From a virus, in IMG/VR virus record IMGVR_UViG_3300046519_000460, positions 1-25,888 of that record: a stretch of 25,888 nt of DNA; one strand, written 5' to 3'. Shown piece by piece: positions 7,967-15,497 of the stretch. The notes beneath the pieces were generated by a model, which saw only the letters and a list, made by a program, of their open reading frames with translations, ran no database searches and was not told the DNA's origin. Position numbers and translations under genes: made by a program. Within the stretch, counting starts at the first letter, position 1. Every line of letters starts with the position of its first letter.

Positions 7967-8371
7967 TCAAAGCGCAACCGTCGCCGCCTCGGCCCGCCAC
8001 TCGGCCAGGGTCGGCACCCCGAGGCGCCTCGCCAGCTGGTCGATCGCGACCACGCCCTGCCTCTCGACGCCCTGCTTCATGATGCTGTGGCAGTCGGTGC
8101 AGCAAGGCACCCACCACATGCTGACCCAGAACACTCCGTCATGCACGCGATGCGGATAGAGGTGGTCGACCAGCGCGGTCGCGCTTACCCGATCCTCGAT
8201 CTCGCAATAGCGGCACAGCGGATGCCGCTTCCGAAACGTCGCCGATGCCTTCGCCCAGCGATGATTATACCCACGCTCGGCAGCAGAGCCGCGCCGCGCG
8301 TCATACTCCTTGCGAACCTGCGTGCCCGGCCGATAGCCCGGCGGCCGCAACTGAGGCGGACGAACTGGCAC
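7967..8371 (-). CDS. HNH endonuclease (packaging-associated, HK97 gp74-like)
   Basis: 134 residues from the GTG at 8371, which has GGAG seven bases upstream; a TTG five codons earlier is the only other initiator in the open frame. A basic N-terminus (PPGYRPGTQVRKEYDARRGSA) leads to the nuclease: HPLCRYCEIEDRV (Cys53, Cys56), ATALVDHLYPHR (Asp69-His70, His74) and VPCCTDCHSIMKQ (Cys91, Cys94, His95). This is the zinc-knuckle HNH pattern of small phage nucleases encoded next to terminase, which in HK97 are required for specific cutting at cos. Position immediately before terS agrees. Confidence 0.88.
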   Translation of the reverse strand: MPVRPPQLRPPGYRPGTQVRKEYDARRGSAAERGYNHRWAKASATFRKRHPLCRYCEIEDRVSATALVDHLYPHRVHDGVFWVSMWWVPCCTDCHSIMKQGVERQGVVAIDQLARRLGVPTLAEWRAEAATVAL

Positions 8372-8589
8372 CGGCAGTCTCCACAAAAGCGACGGGCGGC
8401 AAGCCGAAGCCGCCGCCCGTCAGTAGGGGTCCAATCAAGCAAGGGTATGCCCGCATAGCCAGTGCCAAGCATATCTGCTGAATGGCGCATTTTAATGCGG
8501 AAACGAACACCCTTTATTTAATGCGGAATTATTCCGGGGGTTGACAGTGTCCGGACAAAGGAAACTGCCAAAAACGAGGCATCGCACCC
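8372..8589 (-). promoter_or_regulatory. Intergenic region with repeated 12-mer and palindrome; candidate late-gene control region
   Basis: No gene is supported here. An A/T-rich island interrupts the GC-rich flanks. On the minus strand TTCCGCATTAAA occurs twice (8528-8517 and 8502-8491), 26 bases apart start to start. A perfect palindrome TGTCCGGACA lies at 8548-8557, and GGAATAATTCC symmetry at 8525-8535. The region sits directly upstream of HNH-terS-terL and directly downstream of the DUF6362-like regulator gene, the expected place for an activated late promoter. No clear -35/-10 pair could be chosen. Confidence 0.35.
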
Positions 8590-9018
8590 CTAAAGGTTAA
8601 CGTTTGCCTTCGCCGCAATCCGGGTGATCGCCCGGTTGTAGCGCATGCGCAGGGCATCGGGCTGGACGCTCGCACCCATCACATGCGCCACATCCGGCCA
8701 CCCGAAGCCGCCACCATGCCGGCGCAGCTTTACGGTGATGACGGCGGCGATCAGCGGCCGGTCACGCTCGAACACCCAATCGATCCACGCGCCTTCCCCG
8801 GTGAACACACTCTCCACCATCGTCACCTGCGCCGCGCGCAGCCCAGGACGCCCCGGTGCCGCCTCGAAGTAATCGCCAAAGGCATTATGCCGCACGACGG
8901 CGGGCATGCTGGAGCGCGACGCCGAACTGAGCCACCCGCGCTCCGCATCGGGCAGGCGCATCATATAGCCCCACGCCTCGATCATCCGCTCTTCCACCGT
9001 CTCGAAGGTCCAAAACAT
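8590..9018 (-). CDS. DUF6362-like helix-turn-helix regulator
   Basis: The frame is open from an ATG at 9108, with further ATGs at 9051 and 9018. I favour 9018 (142 residues, MFWTFETVEERMIEAW) because the family normally starts at this VEER segment, the earlier codons are A/T-rich and overlap the GGAAGG repeat region, and the 9108 ATG has a pyrimidine-rich, non-ribosomal upstream. Residues 5-40 form a VEERMIEAWGYMMRLP segment. The C-terminal half (RPLIAAVITVKLRRHGGGFGWPDVAHVMG then DALRMRYNRAITRIAAK) looks like a sigma-region-4 or HTH module. From position before the HNH-terminase operon it may be the late-gene activator; that role is inference. Confidence 0.7.
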   Translation of the reverse strand: MFWTFETVEERMIEAWGYMMRLPDAERGWLSSASRSSMPAVVRHNAFGDYFEAAPGRPGLRAAQVTMVESVFTGEGAWIDWVFERDRPLIAAVITVKLRRHGGGFGWPDVAHVMGASVQPDALRMRYNRAITRIAAKANVNL

Positions 9019-9294
9019 GCCCTCGCCCGATCCTTCCACCGCTGGAACCATCACTTCCCGATCCTTCCACTCACCAACACACTGAAAGCACGTAATTAAT
9101 TCTCTCATTTGGAAGGATTGGAAGGATTGGAAGGATTATGAATATTCTATCCTCACACATGCCCGCGCACACCCGCACCCGCGCCTGTCATAGGGTTTCA
9201 AGAAACCTTCCAAACCTTCCAATGGCGCAGAAATCCGCCATTTCTTCCTTCCATCTATCCTTCCGCCAACCTTCCACTTGGAAGGATCGAAAGC
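9019..9294. repeat. Array of 11 GGAAGG/CCTTCC boxes downstream of the primase-helicase gene
   Basis: In about 260 bases the hexamer GGAAGG (usually WGGAAGGW) appears 11 times in both orientations. CCTTCC starts at 9032, 9063, 9206, 9215, 9247, 9259 and 9270; GGAAGG starts at 9111, 9120, 9129 and 9280. The three copies at 9111-9137 are perfect 9-bp tandem repeats (GGAAGGATT), and 9270-9285 is an inverted pair CCTTCCA-CT-TGGAAGG. Chance alone predicts well under one copy. The boxes also run into the optional N-terminal extension of the neighbouring HTH gene. Iteron-like origin, operator array or mRNA element are all possible. Confidence 0.7.
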
Positions 9295-12200
9295 CTAATC
9301 CCACCCCGGCACGTGGTCGTCGTCGGCCCACGGCGGCGCGTCATCGGGCGGCGGATCGGTGGGCGATGCCTGCGCGCGCCCGCCTCCCCCGTCCTCAAAG
9401 GTCACGACATGGCCATGCTCATCCAGGAAGTCGCGTACCTCGCGCACCATGCGCAGGCCCTGCCACTGCATCCCGTTGGAGGCCTTGGTGGTGAAGCCCT
9501 TGGCCTTCATAGCGCTGGTGAAGCCCCTCTGCGTCCAGTCAGGGCCGCCGGTGGCCTTCGCCCAGGCCTTGAACAGCTCATAGAGGTGGGACGACTGCGC
9601 CCGCGCCTCCGGCTCCGGCAGCGCACACAGGCGCAGGAAGGAGGAAAGCGGATCGCTGTCATCCTTGTAATCGGCCGACGCCGTGGTGACGTCCTCCGGC
9701 TCGACGAAGCCATGCTCCATCCAGTCCAGCAACCCCTCCACCATCCACGCCAGGATGCCTGCAAATTCCTTTTTCAGCTTCGCCGGCAGGTCGCGATCGC
9801 GCTCATGCGGCTCCAGGTGCGATTCCCACAGCAGCACCTTCACGCGCCGCCAGATCCCCTCGGTGCCACGCGGGATGTTGGGCATCTCGTTGCACCACAG
9901 CGTCCATTTGAAGATCGGGAAGAATCGGAAGAAGCTGCGGAAATTGTCGCGCACGTTCATGCCGTCGCCGCCGGTCACGGTGTTGATCAGCGCCTCGTTG
10001 ATCTTGGCGCCCACCGGCACCTCGCCCGATGTCAGGAAGCGCACGCCGGGCAACCGCACCAGGTCGGGCGTGGCCGCGTCGCCGCGCTTCTTGCCGCCCT
10101 CGTCCAGGAAGGTCTCGACATTGATGATGTCGCCATAGTCGCCGATCGCGTCGCGGCACGCATTGCCGAAGGTCGATTTGCCGTTCGCCGCGGTCGGGCC
10201 CCACCAGATATGAAAGATCTGCTCGCCGGTGTCGCCGGTCAGGTTATAGCCCATCCATTGCTTCAGATAGCGCCGACGCTCCGCCTTGGGCTGAGCCCAG
10301 TCCACGAACTTGAGCCATTCGGTGGCCTGGCCCGCCGCATCGGCATCATAGTCGCACGCCGCGATCTTGGTCAGCATGTCGGCGCGATCGTGCCGGCGCA
10401 GCTCGACCCGCGCCGGCCCTTCCTCGTCCGCCCGCATGAAGTGTAGCGTACCGTTCTGGCAATTGAGCACCATCGGATTGGTATCGAAGGCGCTCAGCTC
10501 CACCGTACACCAGCGCTTGGCCAGGTTGGCGATGCAGCCGATCCGGCCGGAGCCTTCCGAAGCCCGGCCCCATTTGCCGATCAGCCCGGACAACAGCACC
10601 GCCGCGCCATTCTTATAGTCCACGACGCTGTCCAGCCCGTCATCATGCGCGCCACTGTCGAGATGCAGCCGCTGGTGCCATTTCTCGCGCTGTGGGCTCT
10701 CGTCGGTCACGAGCACGCCCGGATCGTCGACGCCGGTATCGCGGATGAAGCCCGCCTCGCGCTGGATGCCCCGCACGGTCTCGAACACGCTGGCCATCAC
10801 CTCCGCCGGCGTCACATCCTTTTCCTGGTTCAGCACCCGATACCGGCGCCCGTCCCAGCCCAGCCAGCCCTTGGCCGTGGTATAGAGATAATCCCGGCCG
10901 AAGCGCGCGAACCAACGCTCGGCATTGCCCATGTCGGTGCGCTGGAAGGTCGCGCACTTCATGTCCAGCAACATGCCCGACACGTCGAAATTCCACCGCA
11001 TGCCGGCGTCCCACGCCTTGTCGATGTCGCCCTGGTCGATCTCGTCGCACCCGTCGATCGCCGCCTGCAGCACCGCGCGACCGGCCTCCTCCTCGATCAG
11101 GCCCGCCGCCACCCGCCGCGCGATGTCGCGCGCCATGGGGCAGATCGCCCTGGGCTCGTCGGGCAGCCGCTCATACCAGCGCTCCAGCCAGGCTGCCGCC
11201 ACGCGCTTCAGCAGCACCTGCACCCCCGGCCCCTGATCGGTCAGAGAGGCGCCCAAGCTTCCATCCGGAAGCATCTCTTCTTCTGACAACCCGGGGGGCG
11301 GCGGGGGGAAGGCCGCGTCGAAGCGGCGGCGCCATTCCGCCAGATATTGCGCCCGGGTCTCCACGTCGACGATCTTGCCGGCAAGGCCCGCGAGCCGCCG
11401 CCACAGCGTGGCCTTGCCCTCCGGCGTCACCGCCCAGGGCGTCTGCAGCGCCGCGTCCCAGATGAACACGTCCAGCGGCCGCGCATCGGCCAGCACTGCC
11501 TCGATGCCGGCGCGGCCGCCGCCCTCTTCCTCCGGCCGGCGCGCCATGTCGTCGGGGTCCAGTCCCTCGGGCAGCATCGCGATCGACAGCGTGCCGCCGG
11601 GGCCGACGCCGGGCAACGCCGTCTCGCACGCGCGCACCGCCGCCTTGCGCCCGGCCGCGTCGCCGTCGAACAGCAGGATCGGATTGTGGACGGTGCGCCA
11701 TGCCCGCGCGATCTGCTCTTCCGTCAACGCCGTACCCATGGGCGCGACCGCTTCGGCGATGCCGACCTGGTCCAGGCCGATGACATCGAAATAGCCCTCG
11801 ACGACGATCAGCCGCTTGGCCTCCCGCGCGGCCGGGGCGGCACGATGCAGGTTGAACAGCATCCGGCCCTTGTCGAAATGCTCCGACGCCGGGCTGTTGA
11901 TATATTTGACGTCCTGCTTCGCCACGGTCGCCCGCGCGCCAAAGCCGACGCAGCGGCCCCGCGCATCATGGATCGGGATCATGATCCGCGCGCGGAAGCG
12001 GTCGCGCAAACCATCCCCTGCATCCATCAGCAGGTCGGCCGCCTGCAGCGCGCCGGCGCCGGCACCACAGGCGGCGACCGACAGACGCGAAGGCGCCAGG
12101 CCAAGCCCGAACCGCGCGATCGAGGCGATCGACACGCCCCGATCGATCAGCAGCTCGCGTCCCGGCACCGACGCCTGCAGCTGGTCGCGATACCATGCGG

Positions 12201-12558
12201 CCGCCGATCCCAGCACGTCATGCACATTGGCGATCGCCGCCTCGCGCGCCGCCATCTGCGGCGTGGGCGCCGGCACATCGACGCCGGCCGCGTCGGCCAG
12301 ATCCTTCACCGCCTCGATAAAGGAAAGCCCGCGCTGGTCGGTCAGCCAGCGGATGGCATCGCCATGCGCGCCGCAACCGAAGCAGTGATAGAAACCCTTG
12401 TCGTCGTTGATCGTGAAGCTGGGCGTCTTCTCGCCATGGAAGGGGCAGCACGCCTTATATTCGCGGCCCGCCTTCTCGATCTTCAGCGTCGCACCGATCA
12501 GGGTGGACAGGGTGGTGCGGGCGCGCAGCGCGTCCAGAAATGCAGGCGATAGAGACAC
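9295..12558 (-). CDS. Bifunctional DNA primase-helicase (DnaG-type primase fused to P4/D5 helicase)
   Basis: 1087 residues. The N-terminus is DnaG-like: a CHC2 zinc finger (Cys38, His41, Cys59, Cys62 in CCPFHGEKTPSF and HCFGCGAHGDA), then the catalytic region with ARIMIPIHDARGRCVGFGAR, and a TOPRIM domain with VVEGYFDVIGL (Glu254) and LLFDGDAAGRKA (Asp298, Asp300). The C-terminal half is a phage/P4-type SF3 helicase with Walker A GPTAANGKSTFG (Lys794), RFLTSGEVPVGAKINEA, and FKWTLWCNEMPNIP followed by GIWRRVKVL. It should prime and unwind DNA at the phage origin. It starts at a GTG (12558) with only a weak G-rich ribosome site. The last 40 residues are Pro/Asp-rich. It is the core replication enzyme of the phage. 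Confidence 0.94.
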   Translation of the reverse strand: MSLSPAFLDALRARTTLSTLIGATLKIEKAGREYKACCPFHGEKTPSFTINDDKGFYHCFGCGAHGDAIRWLTDQRGLSFIEAVKDLADAAGVDVPAPTPQMAAREAAIANVHDVLGSAAAWYRDQLQASVPGRELLIDRGVSIASIARFGLGLAPSRLSVAACGAGAGALQAADLLMDAGDGLRDRFRARIMIPIHDARGRCVGFGARATVAKQDVKYINSPASEHFDKGRMLFNLHRAAPAAREAKRLIVVEGYFDVIGLDQVGIAEAVAPMGTALTEEQIARAWRTVHNPILLFDGDAAGRKAAVRACETALPGVGPGGTLSIAMLPEGLDPDDMARRPEEEGGGRAGIEAVLADARPLDVFIWDAALQTPWAVTPEGKATLWRRLAGLAGKIVDVETRAQYLAEWRRRFDAAFPPPPPGLSEEEMLPDGSLGASLTDQGPGVQVLLKRVAAAWLERWYERLPDEPRAICPMARDIARRVAAGLIEEEAGRAVLQAAIDGCDEIDQGDIDKAWDAGMRWNFDVSGMLLDMKCATFQRTDMGNAERWFARFGRDYLYTTAKGWLGWDGRRYRVLNQEKDVTPAEVMASVFETVRGIQREAGFIRDTGVDDPGVLVTDESPQREKWHQRLHLDSGAHDDGLDSVVDYKNGAAVLLSGLIGKWGRASEGSGRIGCIANLAKRWCTVELSAFDTNPMVLNCQNGTLHFMRADEEGPARVELRRHDRADMLTKIAACDYDADAAGQATEWLKFVDWAQPKAERRRYLKQWMGYNLTGDTGEQIFHIWWGPTAANGKSTFGNACRDAIGDYGDIINVETFLDEGGKKRGDAATPDLVRLPGVRFLTSGEVPVGAKINEALINTVTGGDGMNVRDNFRSFFRFFPIFKWTLWCNEMPNIPRGTEGIWRRVKVLLWESHLEPHERDRDLPAKLKKEFAGILAWMVEGLLDWMEHGFVEPEDVTTASADYKDDSDPLSSFLRLCALPEPEARAQSSHLYELFKAWAKATGGPDWTQRGFTSAMKAKGFTTKASNGMQWQGLRMVREVRDFLDEHGHVVTFEDGGGGRAQASPTDPPPDDAPPWADDDHVPGWD

Positions 12559-12611
12559 GAATACCCACCCCGAAAATCAGGCAAAAACACAGTTAATGAG
12601 AGGCTGACTGA

Positions 12612-12926
12612 CTAGCTGCCCGGCGCCGGCTGCCATGAGTGCGGCGCCCACATCGAACAGCGGACCTTTCCATGATAGCCGCACTCATGGCAGCCGATCC
12701 CAATGTGACAATTGTTCCTTCCATCGAAGGAGTAGTAGGACGCCATGCCGCCATATTCCCCCGCCGAAAAACATCCTGAGCAGGACTGAGTCCAGGATAC
12801 AGCACTGAGCAGGATCAGCTTTTTGTCATCGAAATCCGGACCGATCGCATAGGAGCGGCGCCGATCAAGCCGCTGGCCGGCGAACGCCTCAGCCTCTTTC
12901 CACTCGCACGCGCGAACTTCCATCAT
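12612..12926 (-). CDS. Small zinc-ribbon-like protein, 104 aa
   Basis: 104 residues with two CxxC pairs (Cys49/Cys52 in QSCSGCF; Cys79/Cys82 in GCHECGYHGKV), the layout of a small zinc ribbon. Between the knuckles is an aromatic segment YYSFDGRNN. No named family is recognised. The start is ATG-ATG (12926 and 12923), overlapping the stop of the preceding gene (TGA), with a G-rich upstream. Its last 28 codons are encoded by a strong inverted repeat (12627-12645 and 12678-12696), which is odd for coding DNA. The C-terminus may therefore have been altered by an inverted duplication. Confidence 0.7.
   Translation of the reverse strand: MMEVRACEWKEAEAFAGQRLDRRRSYAIGPDFDDKKLILLSAVSWTQSCSGCFSAGEYGGMASYYSFDGRNNCHIGIGCHECGYHGKVRCSMWAPHSWQPAPGS
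12627..12696. repeat. 19-bp perfect inverted repeat with 32-base spacer
   Basis: CGGCTGCCATGAGTGCGGC at 12627-12645 is exactly the reverse complement of 12678-12696. It could fold into a 19-bp stem in the mRNA between the zinc-ribbon gene and the primase-helicase gene, or form a cruciform. No T-run follows on either strand. It lies inside the 3' end of the zinc-ribbon gene and 70 bases upstream of the primase-helicase start, so it could affect expression of that gene. Confidence 0.85.
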
Positions 12927-13126
12927 CCCGCCCCCATTTCATTCCCGCCGACGATCGCGCGGATCTGCGCCATCAATGTCGTCGCCCGCGCCACGTCGCG
13001 CCGGCCGGCGCCGGTGCATTCCATCACGATCTGCGTCAGCTCCTGCACCTTGCGCGCACGGCGATAGATCTCGCCGGCCGACAGATAGCCCGGAGCATCG
13101 GTGTCGAGGCGCCCGGCGCCGGTCAC
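12923..13126 (-). CDS. Small hypothetical phage protein, 67 aa
   Basis: 67 residues from a GTG at 13126 that overlaps the stop of the preceding gene (GTGA). The sequence has a helical middle (SAGEIYRRARKVQELTQIVMECTG) and a second helix (RDVARATTLMAQIRAIVGG), suggesting a small helical bundle. No family is recognised. Its stop overlaps the ATG of the next gene, so the four small genes here form a tightly coupled string between dnaN and the primase-helicase. Function unknown. Confidence 0.65.
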   Translation of the reverse strand: MTGAGRLDTDAPGYLSAGEIYRRARKVQELTQIVMECTGAGRRDVARATTLMAQIRAIVGGNEMGAG

Positions 13127-13398
13127 AGCAGCGGTCTCACCACGGCGGCCGGATCGAGCGGCAAAGCCTCACCCCGCGACAGCGCGAAAGCCGTGCATCC
13201 CGGACCACGATCGCCCATCACCCACTCCTGCGGATAATCGGGGTCATCGACGGGGTAGACAAAGCTCCGCGTCAGGATGTCGCACGCATCACCATCCTCG
13301 TCGGACCAGCCATTGCGGCTGCACACGGCGCACCATTGCGCGATGAAGATATCGCCTTCGGTCCCGTTCGAGGGGCGATAGGGGCGCACGTCAGCCAT
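13123..13398 (-). CDS. Conserved phage hypothetical protein with cysteine pairs, 91 aa
   Basis: 91 residues from the ATG at 13398 (MADVRPYRPSNGTEG), preceded by GGAAGG; a farther upstream start is possible but overlaps the preceding gene more. The pattern RPYRPSNGTEGDIF, QWCAVCSRN (CxxC), GDACDIL, DDPDYPQEWV and RGPGCTAF is one I recognise as a widespread but uncharacterised phage protein in alphaproteobacterial prophages. The four cysteines suggest metal binding. The stop overlaps the next start (GTGA). No activity can be assigned. Confidence 0.75.
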   Translation of the reverse strand: MADVRPYRPSNGTEGDIFIAQWCAVCSRNGWSDEDGDACDILTRSFVYPVDDPDYPQEWVMGDRGPGCTAFALSRGEALPLDPAAVVRPLL

Positions 13399-13603
13399 TC
13401 GCCGGCCCTTCCTGAACGCCTGCAATCTTGCTCACCTGCTCGTTATGCCGGCGGATCGCCATCAGCTTGTTGTCGCCCGGCCCAAGGTAATTGCAGTCTT
13501 CGCATTCGACGTGCCAAGTGTAAGGTGCCCAATCTCCATAGGCGAACATGCTCATGTCATCATTGCCGCAGTCTGGGCATGGTTTGATCTTCGGATAAGC
13601 CAT
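13391..13603 (-). CDS. Lar-like small zinc-ribbon protein, 70 aa
   Basis: 70 residues from the ATG at 13603 (MAYPKIKPCPDCGND), just beyond the dnaN stop; a longer reading into dnaN is rejected. Two CxxC knuckles (Cys9/Cys12 and Cys34/Cys37 in VECEDCNYLG) with an aromatic strand between them (YTWHVEC) and a trailing AIRRHNEQ helix give the layout of the Lar restriction-alleviation family. In Rac, Lar modulates type I restriction; here the assignment rests on the zinc-ribbon pattern only, and many small phage zinc proteins look alike. Confidence 0.65.
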   Translation of the reverse strand: MAYPKIKPCPDCGNDDMSMFAYGDWAPYTWHVECEDCNYLGPGDNKLMAIRRHNEQVSKIAGVQEGPANG

Positions 13604-13608
13604 CCCCG

Positions 13609-14745
13609 TCACACCCGAAACGGCATGAGGACATACAGCCGCTGCGAATCCTCCGCGTCCCGCCACAGCGTCGGCGTGGCGGCGTCGCCGAACATCGCCT
13701 GCGTCAGCGCCGCCGCCTCGGTATCGTCGTCGGCCTTGCGCCCGTGCAGCTGCCCCAGAACGTCCAGCAGATATTTGCCGTTGAACCCGATGGTCAGCGG
13801 CTCCGCATCATATTCGCATTCCAGTTCCTCGAACGCCTCGCCCTTTTCCGGCGACACCACCCGCAACCGGCAAAGGTCATGCTCCAGGGAGAGGCTGACG
13901 ACCTTCGTCTTGCCGTCGGCGATCGTCAGCACCCGGTCGACCGCCTGCGCCAGCAGCTTCGGGTCGATCCACAGCGCCCGGTTGTTATCCGTGGGGATCA
14001 CGCGGGTATAATCGGGGAACGTCCCGTCGATCAGCTTCGACGTGATCGATATCGTGCCGAGGTCCACATGGATCTTGCCCTGGGAAAGCGCGATCTCCAC
14101 CGGCCCGGCATAATCGTCCAGCAGGTCGGCCAGCACACCCACCGTCTTCCGCCCTACGATCATGTCGGCCATGCCGGCGGCATCCTCCGGCGCCTCGAAA
14201 TCATAGCGGGCAAGCCGACTGCCGTCCGTCGCCGCGGCGATCAGCCTTTCGCCGGGCAGGTGCAGGAAGATGCCGTTCAGATAATAGCGTACATCTTCCG
14301 TGCTGATCGCTGTACGCACCGCGTCGATCGCCGCGGCCAGGTCGACGCTGGCCAGCGTGAACTGCACGTCCCAGCTGGCAGCCTTCATCAGCGGAAAATC
14401 CTCCGCCGCCAGCGTCGGCAGCGTGAAGCGGGATCGACCGGCGGAAACCACCGCCTTACCGTCCGCCAGCTTGATCGTCGCGATCGCGTCCTCGGGCAGC
14501 TTGCCCGCGATGCTGGAAAGCGTCGCCGCATCCACGCAGAAGCTGCAGGCATGCCCCTTGCCGGGCGCCGCAAGGTCCAGCTGCTGCACCATCTCCAGGT
14601 CCATGTCGCTGGCGCGCAGCGTCATGGTGGAAGGCCCGGCCGTCACCAGCACCGATGACAGGATCGGGATGGTGCTGCGCTTCTCCACCACCTTGGTCAT
14701 CGCCTTCAACGCCGCGCGCAGCGGCTTTACTGCTATTTCGATCAT
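13609..14745 (-). CDS. dnaN: DNA polymerase III beta subunit (phage sliding clamp)
   Basis: 378 residues from the ATG at 14745 (MIEIAVKPLRAALK), which has GGAGG at good spacing and overlaps the upstream stop (TGATG); the open upstream frame is rejected. All three clamp domains are visible: VVEKRSTIPILSSVLV and LRASDMDLEM near the N-terminus, RYYLNGIFLH and AAATDGSRLARYDF in domain 2, then GTFPDYTRVIPTDN and FNGKYLLDVLGQL, ending LYVLMPFRV, equivalent to the MPMRL end of the E. coli clamp. Length is normal. It should form a ring that tethers host DNA polymerase III or repair factors to phage DNA. A phage-borne beta clamp without a phage polymerase in view is notable. Confidence 0.95.
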   Translation of the reverse strand: MIEIAVKPLRAALKAMTKVVEKRSTIPILSSVLVTAGPSTMTLRASDMDLEMVQQLDLAAPGKGHACSFCVDAATLSSIAGKLPEDAIATIKLADGKAVVSAGRSRFTLPTLAAEDFPLMKAASWDVQFTLASVDLAAAIDAVRTAISTEDVRYYLNGIFLHLPGERLIAAATDGSRLARYDFEAPEDAAGMADMIVGRKTVGVLADLLDDYAGPVEIALSQGKIHVDLGTISITSKLIDGTFPDYTRVIPTDNNRALWIDPKLLAQAVDRVLTIADGKTKVVSLSLEHDLCRLRVVSPEKGEAFEELECEYDAEPLTIGFNGKYLLDVLGQLHGRKADDDTEAAALTQAMFGDAATPTLWRDAEDSQRLYVLMPFRV

Positions 14746-15497
14746 CAATGCCTCCGGAATGCGATGCTGCGGTCGGACTGCCAGCACAGCGCGCAGGTCG
14801 CGCAGCAGTCGGTGGCCCCGGTCTGTGCGGGGCATGTGATGGCCAGCGGATCTTCGCCCCAGCCATCGGCCTGGTCCGCGTCCAGCAGCCTGCTGGCATG
14901 GGTCGCGCCCGGCCGGCCGGAAAAGCGCATGGCGAAACGGTCCCACCGTTTGCGCGCCAGCGCGTCCAGCTGCTGGCCGATCGGGTCGCACACCGGGTCG
15001 CGTGCGGTGAAGCCGAACACATGGAGCGCGGGAAAGGCGAACAGTGCATCCTCCCACAGCGTGGCGTAATCGGTGGAATAGAAGTCGCCCAGCACATGCA
15101 GCCGCACCAGGAACCCGCCGGGATGCGCCGCCTGCAGCGCGCTCAGCTCCAGCCACAGCGCCGCTTCCAGCGGGGCGCCGGCGACGATCCGCTCTGCCGC
15201 CTGCATATTATTGCCATAGCATGCCGCCCACGCCGCGCAGCTGCGCGGGCAGGTCGCCCGCTCCTCCAGCGTCAGCGTCAGGATCGGCCATCCCAGCCTG
15301 TGCCCCTTGGCCACCTGCTTGCCGATCTTGCGGCTCTGCAGCCCGGATTTCAGCACCCGCTGCACCTCGCCCGCATCGAACACGCGGGAGGGAAAGATGG
15401 TGCGCCCGTCCCGCCGCGCGGGGTGCAGGGCAGACAGGCTGATGCCATGCCCGCCCGCCGCGACCGACGCATGCCGGCGCAGCGCGGAACGCTTCAT
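14745..15497 (-). CDS. GP88-like cysteine-rich phage protein
   Basis: 250 residues from the ATG at 15497, which overlaps the stop of the ParB-like gene (ATGA). It has two cysteine clusters: ATCPRSCAAWAACYGNN (Cys83, Cys87, Cys93) and TCPAQTGATDCCATCALCW (Cys222, 231, 232, 235, 238), with a conserved core LVRLHVLGDFYSTDYATLW and FGFTARDP between them. This architecture is that of the GP88 group of phage and plasmid proteins of unknown activity. The cysteine spacing suggests an iron-sulfur cluster or structural zinc. It is coupled to dnaN (TGATG) and to the ParB-like gene, so it is probably used together with them in DNA metabolism; that is inference. Confidence 0.78.
   Translation of the reverse strand: MKRSALRRHASVAAGGHGISLSALHPARRDGRTIFPSRVFDAGEVQRVLKSGLQSRKIGKQVAKGHRLGWPILTLTLEERATCPRSCAAWAACYGNNMQAAERIVAGAPLEAALWLELSALQAAHPGGFLVRLHVLGDFYSTDYATLWEDALFAFPALHVFGFTARDPVCDPIGQQLDALARKRWDRFAMRFSGRPGATHASRLLDADQADGWGEDPLAITCPAQTGATDCCATCALCWQSDRSIAFRRH

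Noticed and set aside
8185-8510. Two minus-strand frames (8185-8490 and 8301-8510) overlapping the HNH gene start
   Set aside because: No ribosome sites, low-complexity or Arg-rich products, and they lie over the clearly recognisable HNH gene in other frames. A very short gene at 8420-8490 cannot be excluded.
9111-9137. Possible CRISPR-like or tRNA-related repeat
   Set aside because: The units are 9 bp without spacers of CRISPR length, and no cloverleaf or Cas gene is present.
9138-9494. Plus-strand frame of 118 codons starting right after a GGAAGGATT box
   Set aside because: The start looks well placed only because of the repeat array; the protein has no pattern and most of it is antisense to the conserved end of the primase-helicase gene.
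14746-15156. N-terminal extension of the beta clamp frame by 137 codons
   Set aside because: The extension overlaps the GP88-like gene, has no clamp homology and the ATG at 14745 has a strong ribosome site.
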